DNA from: Mesorhabditis belari
Taxonomy: Eukaryota > Nematoda > Chromadorea > Rhabditida > Rhabditidae
Direction: 5' to 3'
Assembly: GCA_958450365.1 (NCBI GenBank)
Contig: CAUEEP010000915.1
Span: forward strand, 918,501-982,500
DNA: 64,000 nt
Shown here: positions 43,083 to 55,600 of the stretch, piece by piece
Position numbering within the stretch: the first letter of the stretch is position 1
Layout: each line of letters begins with the position of its first letter
Made by a program: the position numbers and the translations under genes
Notes under the pieces: generated by a model
Seen by the model: the letters and a program-made list of their open reading frames with translations, nothing else
What the model was told of the DNA's origin: nothing
Database searches by the model: none

Positions 43083-43559
43083 TTTACATGAAAATTAGAG
43101 TAGATGAATAACGTTTTAAAACTCTAGTTCAAATTTACTTCTTTTACAGAAAACTGAGTTTAGTCTTTTAAAAAAACACTTGATCAACTCAAAGCGGACT
43201 TGATCCTCTGTAACGGATTTGATCCTCTGTAACGGATCCTCTCAAAACGGAGCTGATCCTTTGTAATCCAGGAATTCAGGCATCTTGAGACATTTTCTTA
43301 ATTTATTTGTATTTTTGATTCGTTTGTTTTGTTTGTTTTTTTACTTTTGTTTTCTTTTAAACAATTTTATTCTTTTCAGAGATCAAAATTTGTTTTCTTG
43401 CCTTTTAAAATCATCTTTTGGTCGAAAATTCTTCTCAAATTACTTAAAAACAAAGAATTTTAAAACCAGTGTAGCCAAAAATTCTCTAATCTTGTCCCTT
43501 ATTAAGTTTAATGTTTAGTTTACTTGAGTAATAAGGTTTTTTTTGATTACAATTCTTTT

Positions 43560-44600
43560 TGTTCACATCGTTCATCTTGTTGCTCTTTTTTTAAATACTC
43601 TGAATCTTTTGAAATCAAACTTTATACCATTACTATTTTGTAAAATAACTTTAAACGTTTTTCAACGAATCGAACGTCTTTTGATTTAATGATTTAATCT
43701 TTGGCGATCAACCTATATCTCGATGATCGAGCTTTGAAAATGAGCTCATGAAATGGGAAAAGATCCTTCAAAGATACCATATTTTGCCATTTTGCCTCTT
43801 CAACTTTGTAGATGGACTTGTCTACACACTTCTCGTATTGACCTTGTTATTTCAGTTTGAGAAAATATTTACCTATATTGAACTCTCTTTTCTTTCTTTC
43901 TTTTCTTACTTTTCTTTCTTTCCTTTCCTTTCTTTCTTCCTAAATCGTTCATCTTGTTGCTCTTTTTGTCAATCCTCTGAATCTTTTGAAATCAAACTTT
44001 ATACCATTACTGCTTTATAAAATAACTTTAAAAAGTTTTTCAACGAATCGAACGTCTTTTGATTTAATGATTTAATCTTTGGCGATCAACCTATATCTCG
44101 ATGATCGAGCTTTGAAAATGAGCTCATGAAATGGGAAAAAATCCTTCAAAGATACCATAGATTCGCCCAAATCCGTGATAAATCTGTGATCAGAAATGGT
44201 GAGACTGTAGAGAGTGGGGAAAGGAGAAAAGAGGAGAAATGACGAGTGGGGGGAGGTGGGGGCGGAGGGGGAGGTGGGGAGAGGGAGAGACATCTTGCCT
44301 TCCCATTGCGCGAACAACTGATCTGTGGTGCAAAATTCTCTTGCTCATCCTCATCCTCTTCTTTTTCCAATCATTTTCTTTTTTTCCTCCATAGATTTTA
44401 AAGTTAGCATCTTTGGGAAAACATTTTGCCATTTTGCCTCTTCAACTTTGTAGATGGTCTTGTCTACACATTTCTCGTATTGACCTTGTTATTTCGGTTT
44501 TAGAAAATATTTGCCTACATTGAGCTCTCGTTTCTTTCCTTTCTTTCTTTTCTTTCTTTTCTTTCTTTCTTTTCTTTCTTTCCTTTCCTTTCTTTCTTCC
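43560..44600. repeat. Tandem duplication of about 385 bp, second copy interrupted
   Basis: The block 43565-43775 recurs at 43945-44157. The block 43780-43935 recurs at 44424-44595. In the second copy they are separated by a unique 265-bp stretch (44158-44423) rich in G on the + strand. CTTTCTTT tracts end both copies. Proline-rich minus-strand frames in the unique part appear to be by-products of the G-rich tract. Confidence 0.8.
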
Positions 44601-44795
44601 TAAATTTTGCATATGAAAAGCATTGACCTTGTGCTTTACTCTTGCTTTTGAAAGATTTGAAAGATTTTTTTGACAGAAAGAGTTTTTGAAAGGCTTGTAA
44701 TAAATCGCTTTCAAATCAAGCCACGCCTTTGGTTTACAATTGTAATTTTAAAGATTGAAAAAGATTAAAGATCAAACATTTAAAATTCTAGCCTA

Positions 44796-45640
44796 ATGAA
44801 CGAAGATCGTGCCAGCTCTGGTTTGCTCAATTCCGAGAAGGTATTGAATCTCTTGAAGAGGAACCACATGGGCCATCGGTCGGCAGCGATCGATATTAAT
44901 GAATTAGAACAACTTATCGAAGCCGATTCAATGCAAACAACACGAGAGCTTGCCAAACATCTTCATTGTGATCAATCAACAATTGTCCGCCATTTGGAAA
45001 GAATTGGAAAAGCCAATCGCAATGAACGATCAGTTCCACATCAATTGAGCACCAAGAATCAAGAACAAGAAAAAAGAATGCGTTTCGATCAGCCATATCT
45101 TACTTCTCAAATCGAAAAGAAGCCATTTTTTGAGATATCTTGAGAATGGATGAGAAGTGGATTCACTTCGATAACACTTCTCAAAAAAGACAATGGCTCA
45201 GCAAAGGTCAAATGCCAATTTCAACTCCAAAGCCGGATTATCATGGGCGCAAAGTGATGTTGTCTTGCTGCTGGAATATCTTTTTTATTTCGAATTATTA
45301 GAGCCCGGAAAAACAGTCGATTCATCTTATTTTATTCAACAACTCAAGAAGGTTGACCAGATGAAAAGGATTTAAATCCCTCGACTGTCAATTTTCTCTG
45401 ACAATGCACCAGCTCACGTAGGCTTCTTGTATGGAGCTAGAGGAATTAGGATGGAATGTCTTACTGCATACCCCATATAGTCCAAACTTGTCACCATCTG
45501 ATTTTCACCTCTTTAGATCGATGCAATATTCCCTTGCGAATTGCCAGAATGAGCAAGAATTTGAAATTTGATTGACCAACTACTTTCAATCACAGAATCA
45601 AGAGTTCTTCGATAAGGGGATCCGCAATCGCAAAGGAGCA
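44796..45640 (+). pseudogene. Mariner transposase pseudogene
   Basis: The N-terminal part is open (44796-45143): INELEQLIEADSMQTTRELA, then QSTIVRHLERIGKANR and VPHQLS, the mariner helix-turn-helix region. Frameshifts and stops then split the catalytic part: DEKWIHFDNTSQKRQWLSKG near 45155-45215, SDNAPAH near 45400 and SPNLSPSDFHLFRSM near 45490. These are the three DD34D blocks in order, so an almost full-length but inactive mariner. Terminal repeats were not recognised. It is not the same lineage as the 21947 family at sequence level. Confidence 0.88.
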
Positions 45641-46005
45641 CGTGTGGCTGACTGGTTAAGTGTCTTTTATCTTAATCGGAAGGTCGAGGGTTCGAACCCC
45701 ACATGCGACATGGTCACCCCCTTCGGATTTCCTTTCCCTTCGGGTTGAGAGGTTTTCTGGAGGGCAGTCTGGTGGTTGTGGCCCCAGTTCTTTAAAGTGA
45801 CAAGCCACTCCTTCATCGTCATCTTCCCTTCACCACCAAAAAAGCTATTTAGTTCCCCATTGAGCTTAGGGTTAGGGAGCCGTCTGTCATGACGTGGGTT
45901 AAGTTAAGATATAGCCTAGTATTGTGTGTGTCGTTGTATTGTGATTGATATATTTCGTGTATGCGATAAATTCACCACTGGTAGCCCCAGTCGGTATTTT
46001 TTTTA
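45640..46005 (+). repeat. tRNA-derived SINE
   Basis: The head at 45640-45710 has an A-box-like GTGGCTGACTGGTTAAG and a perfect B box GGTTCGAACCCC. The stems do not close properly. A unique body of about 290 bp follows (CTTCGGGTTGAGAGG..., CATGACGTGGGTTAAG, GTGTCGTTGTATTGTG). It sits at the 3' edge of the mariner relic. Confidence 0.65.
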
Positions 46006-49000
46006 AATCTAAAGCAATGTTGGAGGGATTTTATAAATAATGATGGTGCTTATTGTTCGGAATAAATTGTTATCTAAAGGAATTTTGATTGAAATCAATG
46101 TTTGTAAAAAAAACCGTAATTTCATTTGCATCAGCCTGGTAAGTAAAAATTACTGCCAATTTAGTGTGACTTTCTTTTTCAATATCTCTTCTTCTTTACC
46201 GTTTTTGAAGTTTTCAAAGTAGTGATTTTAACTGTCTAGTTTCCAAAAATACAAAGCAATTAATTTACAAACCAAGTAATTTTTCAAAAAAGTTCTTTTT
46301 TAAGATATTCTCCAGTTTGAATTTCAGCTTCATCATCAAAATTTTCAAATCTAAATCTAGTCGAAATCTAGTCGAAATCTAGCCCAAATCTAGTCGAAAT
46401 CTAATCGAAATCTAGTCGAAATCTAGCCCAAATCTAGCCCAAATCTAGTCCTCTTTTGAATTTTTAAAGTAGAAAACTTAAACCTTTACACATTTCTTCT
46501 TAAAAAAAAGTTTTTCTGATGCACTCATTTCTGGTTTAGAAAGCACGCGTGACCAAACAATCCCTATAGAAGGGAAGGGACTCAATGGAAAAGAAAAAGA
46601 AAAAGAAAAGAGAGATCACAACTTTGGCCCTTCCTTTCCTATTCCTATCTTTGTTTTTTCAGCTTTCAACTTTCATTTTTACACTTTCATTGAATTGGAA
46701 TTCGATTTTTGTGAATCATAAAACCATTTGATAGTTGAATTCTTATGGAATTCATGATCAATTCATAGCTTAGATAGTCAACACAAACTCTAAATGTTAT
46801 CATTTCATCAAAATTCCTGTCTTTTACTGAATTCCTTCATTTTTCTTATATAAACTTTAAAATTTTCTCTGATTTCTGAGACAAAAGCTCTTCTAATCGA
46901 CCATGTTCCCTTACTATTATAGAAATTTGACACCCTGAAATCTTCCTTTTTCAGCTTTTTTCTTGTTTTTTTCTTCTCCATGAATCTTTTCAATTGGTCT
47001 AGAGTTCAAAAATTAAACGAATTTAAAAAAGATATATAGTTTGAAGGTAGGAAAGTCATAAATTTCTACGTTTAATTCAATTTACAATCAAATCAAGACT
47101 CCACCTTCGTTCTTTCTTTATCGTTCTTTCTTTTTTATAGAATTTAAACGTTCGTTCAAGTTTTCAAAGATTTAAGCAATCGTTTGTAATCAAAATTAAG
47201 TAAGTTCAAGGTTAGAAAACTTTAAAAACTTTAAAAAATCTTTTTATGGATTGGATTCGATTCACATAAATCCAGAAAGAGAGAAAAACATAGAGAAAAT
47301 TTAGTGGAAGAACATAGAGAAAATTTATATCAAAGTTGGAACCTGGAAACCTGGGAACCTACCTGGAAAAGTTTTCTTGAAAAGTAGTGCGTAGTGCCGT
47401 TTTTCTATAGTCAAAATGGCACTTTAGTGCACTTTTCTATTTGACTCTATAATTCGACTTCCAATTATCAGATCGACTTAAGGTTGGTTTTAAAATGATC
47501 CTTATTAAATTTGGTTATAGAAAAGTAAAATTTATTTTGTATACTCAAGTGCAAGAACATAGAAAAAAGTTGGACCAAAGTTGAACTACCTATCTGGAAG
47601 AGTCAATCACCTTTGACGGTCTATAACTTGAATTTATTTTGTATACTCAAGTGTAAGAACATTGAGAAAATTTATATTAAAGTTGGAACCTGGAAACCTG
47701 GGAACCTACATGGAAAAGTTGATCAACTTATCGAAATTGAATCGACTCAGAAACCCAGAAAAGTTTTCGGCTCAAAAATTGAACTTCTTTCAGTCTTTTC
47801 AATCTCTCCACACAGCAATTATCGTATCGTTATTTTCGGTTAACAACTGGAAACACAAAAGGAAAAATGGGGGATAACGGTCAGTCAGTCAGTCAGTTCA
47901 CATTTCCACAATTCCCCTGTCTTTTGCATTCACATGTGCCTCTCACGAGATTCGGTGAAACAAGTTTTTTTAGTCTCTCTCTTTTTCTCTCTTTTTGATT
48001 TCTATCGACAATTTCTTATGTTCATTGATCATCATCTAATTGCCAGAATTAACAAATTCCCTATTGAAGAATCGAATCGTTTGTCGAATTTGGAGCTGCT
48101 TCTCAAAATAGATTTGATCTGAGCGATTGGCAGGCAGATTTTGAGCTATTTCTGGTTTAGAAAGCACGCGTGACATCCTCCGTTTAATTCTCCGTTTAAG
48201 TCTTCTTCTATCTTTAATTTTTAGAAAATTTTAAAACAAAACATCAAATATTTTTTCATTATAAATCAATTCTTCTACTTATTCTTTTCCTCTTTTCCTC
48301 TCTATCATTTATTGTAAAAGTTTTCATTTTGTTCTAAATGTGTTTTGATTGTTGTTGTCTAAACTGGCTCAATCTGACTGTTCTACTCTTTAATTTTTGT
48401 TCAATTAACGAAAGAATTTCAATAGTTTTCCATTATGAGTTAATTATTTATCATAATGGACTATTTATCATAATGGATTATCTATCATAATGGATTATTT
48501 ATCATAATGGATCATCGTTATCATCATCTTGTCATTTTCTCTCTCTTTAAATTATCTGTAATCTTAAAATCTTTCGAGGTTTCTTTTGTTTAAAACAGCA
48601 AACTTAAATTCTCTTTCTCATGCATCACAAATTGAATTGAGCTTGTAACAACTTGTAGCAACTTGTAACAGCTTGTAGAGTACTCAAAGTTGACCCTGAA
48701 TAGCTTAAAGTCTTCAAGAGTCGATTTTTAAATACATTCGACTCTCTATAAAGGAACTCCACCAACCATGGGTTGATTCAGCTTTTACGTCTTGAGTTAT
48801 AGACCATTTAAGTGGATCGACTCGTCACTAGCCAATTGTTGATAATCTAATGGATATCATATCTAATGACGAGTATTCTGATCGAAATTGTTCAAAAATC
48901 CGTTTCACATTTGCCGATAATCTGACGAATATTTTGACGGGTTTACTCTTCAAAAATTGCTCTTTTTTCTTTTCCATTTTTGACCAAAGTTCGATAGTAG

Positions 49001-49296
49001 CATTGTGGTTGGAAGATAATGATCCAATATGAAAATGGGTTTTACAAACAATCACGAGAGTAACTATTTTGAATGTATGATGCCAAATTTTTGTACTTTG
49101 ATAGAAGATGAAGATTTCAGATTCAAAATGGGTTCTAGTATTCTGGATTTACAGAAAAATATTACGATTAAACTAGAAGCAAAAGCTTAACTCATTCTTG
49201 AACATTTCCAATGCTTGTTTTCTAATTTCTTTTGAATCAATTCTCTTGTCTAATCCATTCCTGATCCGGTTATTATCCTTTCTAATTTTTCAGAGA
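46006..49296. other. Gene-poor region with small repeats
   Basis: Contains an AAATCTAGTCG array (46355-46450), a TCATAATGGATTATTTA array (48440-48510) and a duplicated block (AAGTTGGAACCTGGAAACCT; 47330-47375 and 47670-47715). An exact 27-bp repeat (starts 46527 and 48148) is also present. Coding-like but unassigned frames are at 48850-49032 and 49036-49189 (+). No gene model holds together. Confidence 0.5.
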
Positions 49297-49470
49297 ACAA
49301 TCAATCAAATTGGTGAAGAGAATCGACTGCTTTTTGACGGAAAAACAACGGAAATCCTATCAGGTGAAGAAGAAATCTCAAAATTTTCATCTTTTGGATT
49401 TCTCTATGAAGCCATTTATCAGATTTCCGGTGATGAGGTAGAAAAGAGAAGAGTTATTTTGAGAAATTGA
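49297..49470 (+). other. Unidentified coding-like exon
   Basis: After a good acceptor (TTTTTCAG) an open stretch encodes RTINQIGEENRLLFDGKTTE, then FSSFGFLYEAIYQISGDE, and runs to a stop at 49468-49470. A donor-like GAG|GTAGAA at 49437 is possible. Composition looks coding. Its phase does not fit the SLCO start downstream, and no upstream exon was identified. No family is recognised. Confidence 0.4.
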
Positions 49471-49638
49471 AATGAAATACTTGAGAGAATATTTGGCAAC
49501 TTTGTGAGTGAGTTATTAGTCGTAGATAGCTGTCAACAAGAAGCATTTTGGGATTTTAAATTTCAAATATCGTAAGCAATTAACTACTTAATCTAAATTT
49601 ATCTAAAAAGATCTTTTACAATGAATTCTCCTTTCAGA

Positions 49639-52600
49639 ATGGAACGGTTACACGTTTTCCTCGCCCTTTTTTCATTTGTTTATTTCTTCGAGGCAATCGG
49701 CGGAATGTACATCATCTCAGCCGTACAAAATATCGAAAGACAATTCCAGATCACTTCCAAATTGTCTGGGATTTTAGTATCAGCAAGTACGTTACGTTTA
49801 CAGTAATCTTTCTGTAGAAAATGATTCAGTCTCACATTTTAGCAAATAGCTCTTGTTTTCTAAAGTTTCAAATAGCTTACCGTAAATACTATAATAGTAC
49901 CCCATCCCCCTCGTACAGTCGCGTAGTCGCAAAAGTTTTTTAGTATTTCATTTTTTTCAAAGCGCCCGTATTTTCAAAAAATGCGTCTTTGGTATCAAAA
50001 AATAGCTGAAATTCAGAGCTATTTTTTGGTAACTAAGTGCGCATTGTAGCTTAAACCAGTGTCGAGAAACACTCGTCCAAAGCTACACTATGCAACACTC
50101 CGCACCGTCATTATGGTGGTGGGGTACTATTACAGTATTTACGGTAGTTATTGCAAAAATGGACTCCTCTAAAACCTGGATACTACCGTATTTCTACCAT
50201 TTAGCAAGAATTTGGAAGTAGTTAGCGATGCGCCTGAGCTACATATCTCTAGAGAGCTTGCAGCACCTACCCCCACCCCGGGTCTGCCTATTTTTCAAAG
50301 CGCCCGTACTTTCAAAAAATGCGTCTTTAGTATCAAAAAATAGCCCTGAATTTCAGCTATTTTTGATACCTGCTTAATAACGTCGAAAAACGGATGAAAA
50401 TCCATTAAAACATCCATTTTTAAGCTATTGAAGCTGTAACTGTATACTGTAGCTAGAATTTTAGAGCCACATTGAAAATAGAAGAGCTGACTCTTCGGTA
50501 GTTGCATTGTATTGTGTAAAAGGTGTTTCAATGTGAAGCCAATTTACCTTCTAAACATTTAGCATTCTACCTACCATAAATACTGTAATTGTACCCCATC
50601 CCCCTCGTACAGTCGCGTAGTCGCAAAAGTTTTTTTAGTATTTCATTTTTTCAAAGCGCCCGTACTTTCAAAAAATGCGTCTTTGGTATCAAAAAATAGC
50701 TCTGAATTTCAGCTATTTTTTGATACCTAAGCGCGCATTGTAGCATAAACCAGTGTTGAGAAAAACTCGTTCAAAGAAGCTAGACTACGCAACACTTCGC
50801 ACCGTCATTATGGGGCTGAGTTACTATTACAGGATTTACGGTAGCTGTTTGCTAAAACGTGAAACTGACTTATTTTCTATAAAAATTCTATGTCTAGTTT
50901 ACAGTGAAATATTAGAATAAATTGCAGACGATATTGGCTATATTCCCACTGTGATCTTCATTTCTTATTTTGGTTCCAAAGGGAATCGAGCAAGATGGAT
51001 TGGGCTGGGAACGGTGATGATGGCCATCACTTATTGGAGTATCGCTTCGCCGAATTTTCTATTCCCAGTCGTTGTCCAACAGGCTAATACTTCGGATATC
51101 TTGGTGAGGTTTCATTAACAAGAAGCTTGTCTTCAACTCTATCACTAACTCTATCTCTAACTCTATTTCTAACGAATCGACTCTAACGAATGTTTATAGA
51201 CCAGTTCAATGACTTAATCATTAGCCAACTAGGTGTTTTTATTTACGCAATTTCTTTTTGGTAGATTACCGCCCGAGTTCAACCCTAATCTAAGTGCTAT
51301 ATAAAATATTAAAACCATTAATCTTGGCTATATTTATCTCTAAAAAGTTTCCCGATTGGAAATATACAACTCATTTTACAAGCCTTTGAATGAGATGATC
51401 CCTCTCCGCTGCCATTTTTGGCGATTTTCATTGGCAAAAAAGTTTTTTGATATTTATTTGATGTTAAAATATTATTAAACATGATTTAATAACATCAAGA
51501 ACGTTTTTTGACCGAATTGTTTTACTCAAGTTTGAGTTGAAGACAAGTTCCTTTGGAAAGAAGTGAAAATTGAGTATTTTTTAATGTTTAATTCATAATT
51601 GCTCATTGTTTATATTGCTATAAATTTGTTAGAAATCATTTTTAGACAAAATCCCACAAATTTTCTTTAAAACTCTTTCTGATTGAAGAATTTTTATTGA
51701 AAAAAATCGCCAAGAAAGCCAAGAGAATGGGAGCTAGAGATCAACTAGTACTCATTCAAGCGCTTGTAAAATGAGTTGTATATCTCCAAATCGAAAAACT
51801 TTTAATAGAAAAATGTAGCCAAGATTAAAGGCTTTAATATTTTATCTAACACTTAATATATTAAAGTTGGACTTTGAAGCTAATCTATCAAAAAGAAGTC
51901 GCCGTAAATACTGATGGCTTTCAAATTTAGGCTCAATTGCAACCGTCAGCCGAAGCTCTTCTCCCAAATGCTTCTCTCGCCACTTTACTGGCCTATCCAT
52001 TGATCAAAGATCGACTTCCCGTTGATATGATTAAGAATTTGATGTTAGTTGATGCGAATGATACATCGATTTCAACAATGGCTCCGATCTCGAAAAATAT
52101 GGTGCTTTTTTCGAATTTTCTTTTTATTCTTTCAATTTTAGATTATTGTTAGCAACATGACTAAAGACAGCGCTTATTACACTTATTCGATTGAGCCAAA
52201 GCTAATGCAAACGGTTAAATTTTATTAATAAAAACTATCGGCTTGGTGAATTGAAAACTGCGAGACTTTGAACTAAAATTTATTCAACATAAAACCATGA
52301 ATTCATTCCAAATAATTTCCATTATTATTGACGACATCTGCCCATTTTACAGGCAATTTGCGGATTCCTCTTTCGTAGTAGGATTTTGGTTTGTGTGTGA
52401 GGCAAGTCTGAGACTCAAAAATCGAGGACTGGAGATGTCTCAGTTTGAGCACTTTCTTCAAAAGAAACCCATTTTGGTGTCAATAGAAAAGTTGTAGAGA
52501 ATCAAAAATTAGGCTTATAGCCAAATTTCCAAAAGATACATTTAGTAGTTTCGCTTAAAATGTAAGTTTTGTGAAAATTCGTAAATTTGGCATTTCTTGA

Positions 52601-55600
52601 AAACCAGTTTTTGAATCGTTCTGAAAATTTGGATATAAGCTTGATTTTTGATTCTCTACAACTTTTTCATTGACACCAAAATGGGTTTCTTTTGAAGAAA
52701 GTGCTCAAACTGTCACATATGACAATAGCCGGCAGTTTTCAATTCACCAACCCAATAAAAACTAGTTACGTTTAGATTTTGACGACTGGCAAAGCTGTGT
52801 TAGATAAAGAAGAATCAGTGGATAAACTTATCGATCTTTTGAGAGAATTTGTACAAAATCAAAATAATTCCACAAATTTAAAGGATGATTTGAAAAAGGT
52901 AGATAAAATTTGCGATTTTCATTTGTATTTTAAGGTTTAGATTCGGCGATCAGCGATCGCTCCGTTTGCAGTTTGTGGAAATCTCATTAACAAGCTTCGA
53001 CTTCATTTATGGGCTAGTTATTAGCATTCTATTATACAGAAATTCTAGCATCAGAGTTCTTTTGTAAGCAATATCAAATCTAAGTTTTCCCTATCTTCAA
53101 AAATTGAGCTGCCTTGAAAAAGCGACAACTTTTCGGCAATCAAACCTCGTCACCAACTGGGATATCAAAGAAAAAGCCGAAATCTCTCAATCTCTAAAAA
53201 AAATGGCATCAAGTTCAGGAAATCCTTACCTTTTAGTGTAAAAGTTCATCAAAGATCTCTCAGGAAGTTGACAGAGAAAAATCGCTGAGTCAAGGTGACA
53301 TCAACAATTGGCTAAACTGGGAATCGTTTTTGAAAACAACAACGACAGTAGGATTAAGGGGAAAATATAAAATGAACTTGATTAATAGTAAACATGAAAG
53401 AAAATGTGAAACAAGAACAATGAAATTGAAAATCTGCTTTGCTGTTGCGGTGAAACTTGCAGAATTTTTCAACAAAGCATAAACTATAAGAATTAAAGCA
53501 ATTATAAGCATTTCACTTTTCAGGATCTCCGTTGTATGGAAAGCTCATCAAGCTTTGAGCCCTATTCAATCATGTTTATGTCTCTATTCTTCTTGGGTGT
53601 TGGCCGAACGATGCCTTGGTCACTGGGCATTCCACTGCTTGACGACAATGTGAAAGCAAAGAATTCCCCTCTTCTTTTTGGTGAGGACAATTTAAAAAGC
53701 TATTGAAGTAAAGCGTTAACTCCCTCTAAGGGAGATCCAGCTCGTTGTGGTGTAATGGTTAGCACAGTTGGCTGGTAAGCGAAAGGTTGCGGGTTCGATT
53801 CCCGGTAGCGCACAAGCTTTTGATCTGTCCGAGTTTCAACTGGAAGGATGGGTTCTGCAGAACCCATCCATGGAAGGATGGGTTCGGCAATGCTGACTAA
53901 GGTCTTCATACCTAGTTTCGAGCGCACCCCAGGCCTATCAATCGAGACGTGTTGAACCGTCTCGTCCAGAGAGGAGGGAAGTTAACTCCCTCTGAAGTAA
54001 GGCAGACCTGGTGCATTGTAGTGTAATGGTTAGCACAGTTGGCCAATAAGCGAAAGGTCGGGGGTTCAATTCCCAGCGGCGCATAAACTTTTGATCTGCC
54101 CTAGTTCCAAGCTAAAAGCTAATATTGGAATAGAGCAATTGGCATAATGCCTGTCTGTGATCACAACTTTCAGGTGGAATGTCGTTCATTCGGATTCTCG
54201 GACCGATTTGCGGGTTTTTGATTGGCTCAGTTTGCAACAAATTCTACTACACCTTGAAACGTATGTAACTTTTCAAAATCCAGTAACCCATTCCTTTCAG
54301 CTCCATTCGGCTTGAGTCCAGCTGATCCAACTTGGATTGGAGCCTGGTGGATCGGTTTCATTTTCATCGGTTGTATCACCATTATTCCATCATTGATGAT
54401 TCTATTTTTCCCAAATCCTAAGTAAGAAATAATTATCTTTCAATGTTTTTTGTTCATTTACTACTTACAGACTTTCAAATGAGGATAAAGAAACTGGAAA
54501 AAGAGAGCTCAACTTCTTCGATAAACACAAAAACGATGATGCTGATAAGACAAATATGGAGAAGTTTAAAAGTTCGTTTATCAATAAATATCAATAATTT
54601 CGAGTTAGTATTGTAGTTAGGAATTGTGTGATTAAACAGTGTTAATACTTGCCTTTAGCTCTCTCAAAAGAAAGTCTATTGAGAAAAGTAATTGGACAAG
54701 CGGAAGGTAAGCATAAAAGAAAAGAGATCAATCTAACAATCAAAAAAAAAACATTAGTCGCTATTATATCACAATCACTAACAAAAAAATGCTATGGAAA
54801 TTTCTGTTCAGCAAATTTGTCATTGTGTACATGTTGCTTTAGCTTTTATTTTTCTAATGAGCTCAAAAATTTACGAATAGATTTCAGGCTTTCTGAAAGA
54901 ATATAAAGAAGTCTTGGGCACAAAGATTTATCGTGGAGCGGTGGTTGGAAGAATTTGCGATATTCTTGCTTTCAAGGTAGACTTTGAATCTTTCTATTAG
55001 ACTGAAGACTGAAGAGTTTTAGGGTTATATGACATTTTTGCCAAAATATCTCGAGAATCATTTTGGTATTCCGCAATATATGGTTCACAGATATATGGGT
55101 AAGAGATTTCACTTGAAGAAAACGAAAAAACAAAACAAAACAAAAATTCAGCAATGTTTGGTGTCTTTGGCTTTGCTTGTGGTACAATGGCTGGTGGATT
55201 GGTTGTAAAGAAGTTGAAATTCTCGGGACAACAGGCAGCTTTATGGGTGAGTTTTCAGTTTTTGTCAGTTTTAAATGGTTTTAAATGGTTTTAGGTGTTG
55301 ATCATGTCATCTTTGAACACTGGTATCTTCTTCTCGAAAAGTTTCATTGCTTGTGAATCGACGGTGGCGAAAGTCGGATTGGCAAGGAGGTTAGTAGCAG
55401 AAATTTTAGCTTTAAAAGAAGAAGTAAGTACAGAACTAAACTCAATTATTGCTTTAGTGCCAATGCTTACAATTTCACTCAAAAATGCAATGCAAATTGT
55501 GGCTGTGAGGGAGCTAAATTGTACCCAGTTTGTGACATTGATGGAAACGCTTTCTATTCTCCATGTCATGCCGGATGTCGAGAAGCAAAGATTAACAAAC

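Noticed and set aside
44146..44432. Proline-rich minus-strand frames with an acidic N-terminus
   Set aside because: They are created by a G-rich tract in the unique part of a duplication; no splice signals or conservation are seen.
45640..45710. Possible functional tRNA
   Set aside because: A and B boxes are good but the acceptor and anticodon stems do not pair properly, and it has a SINE-like body.
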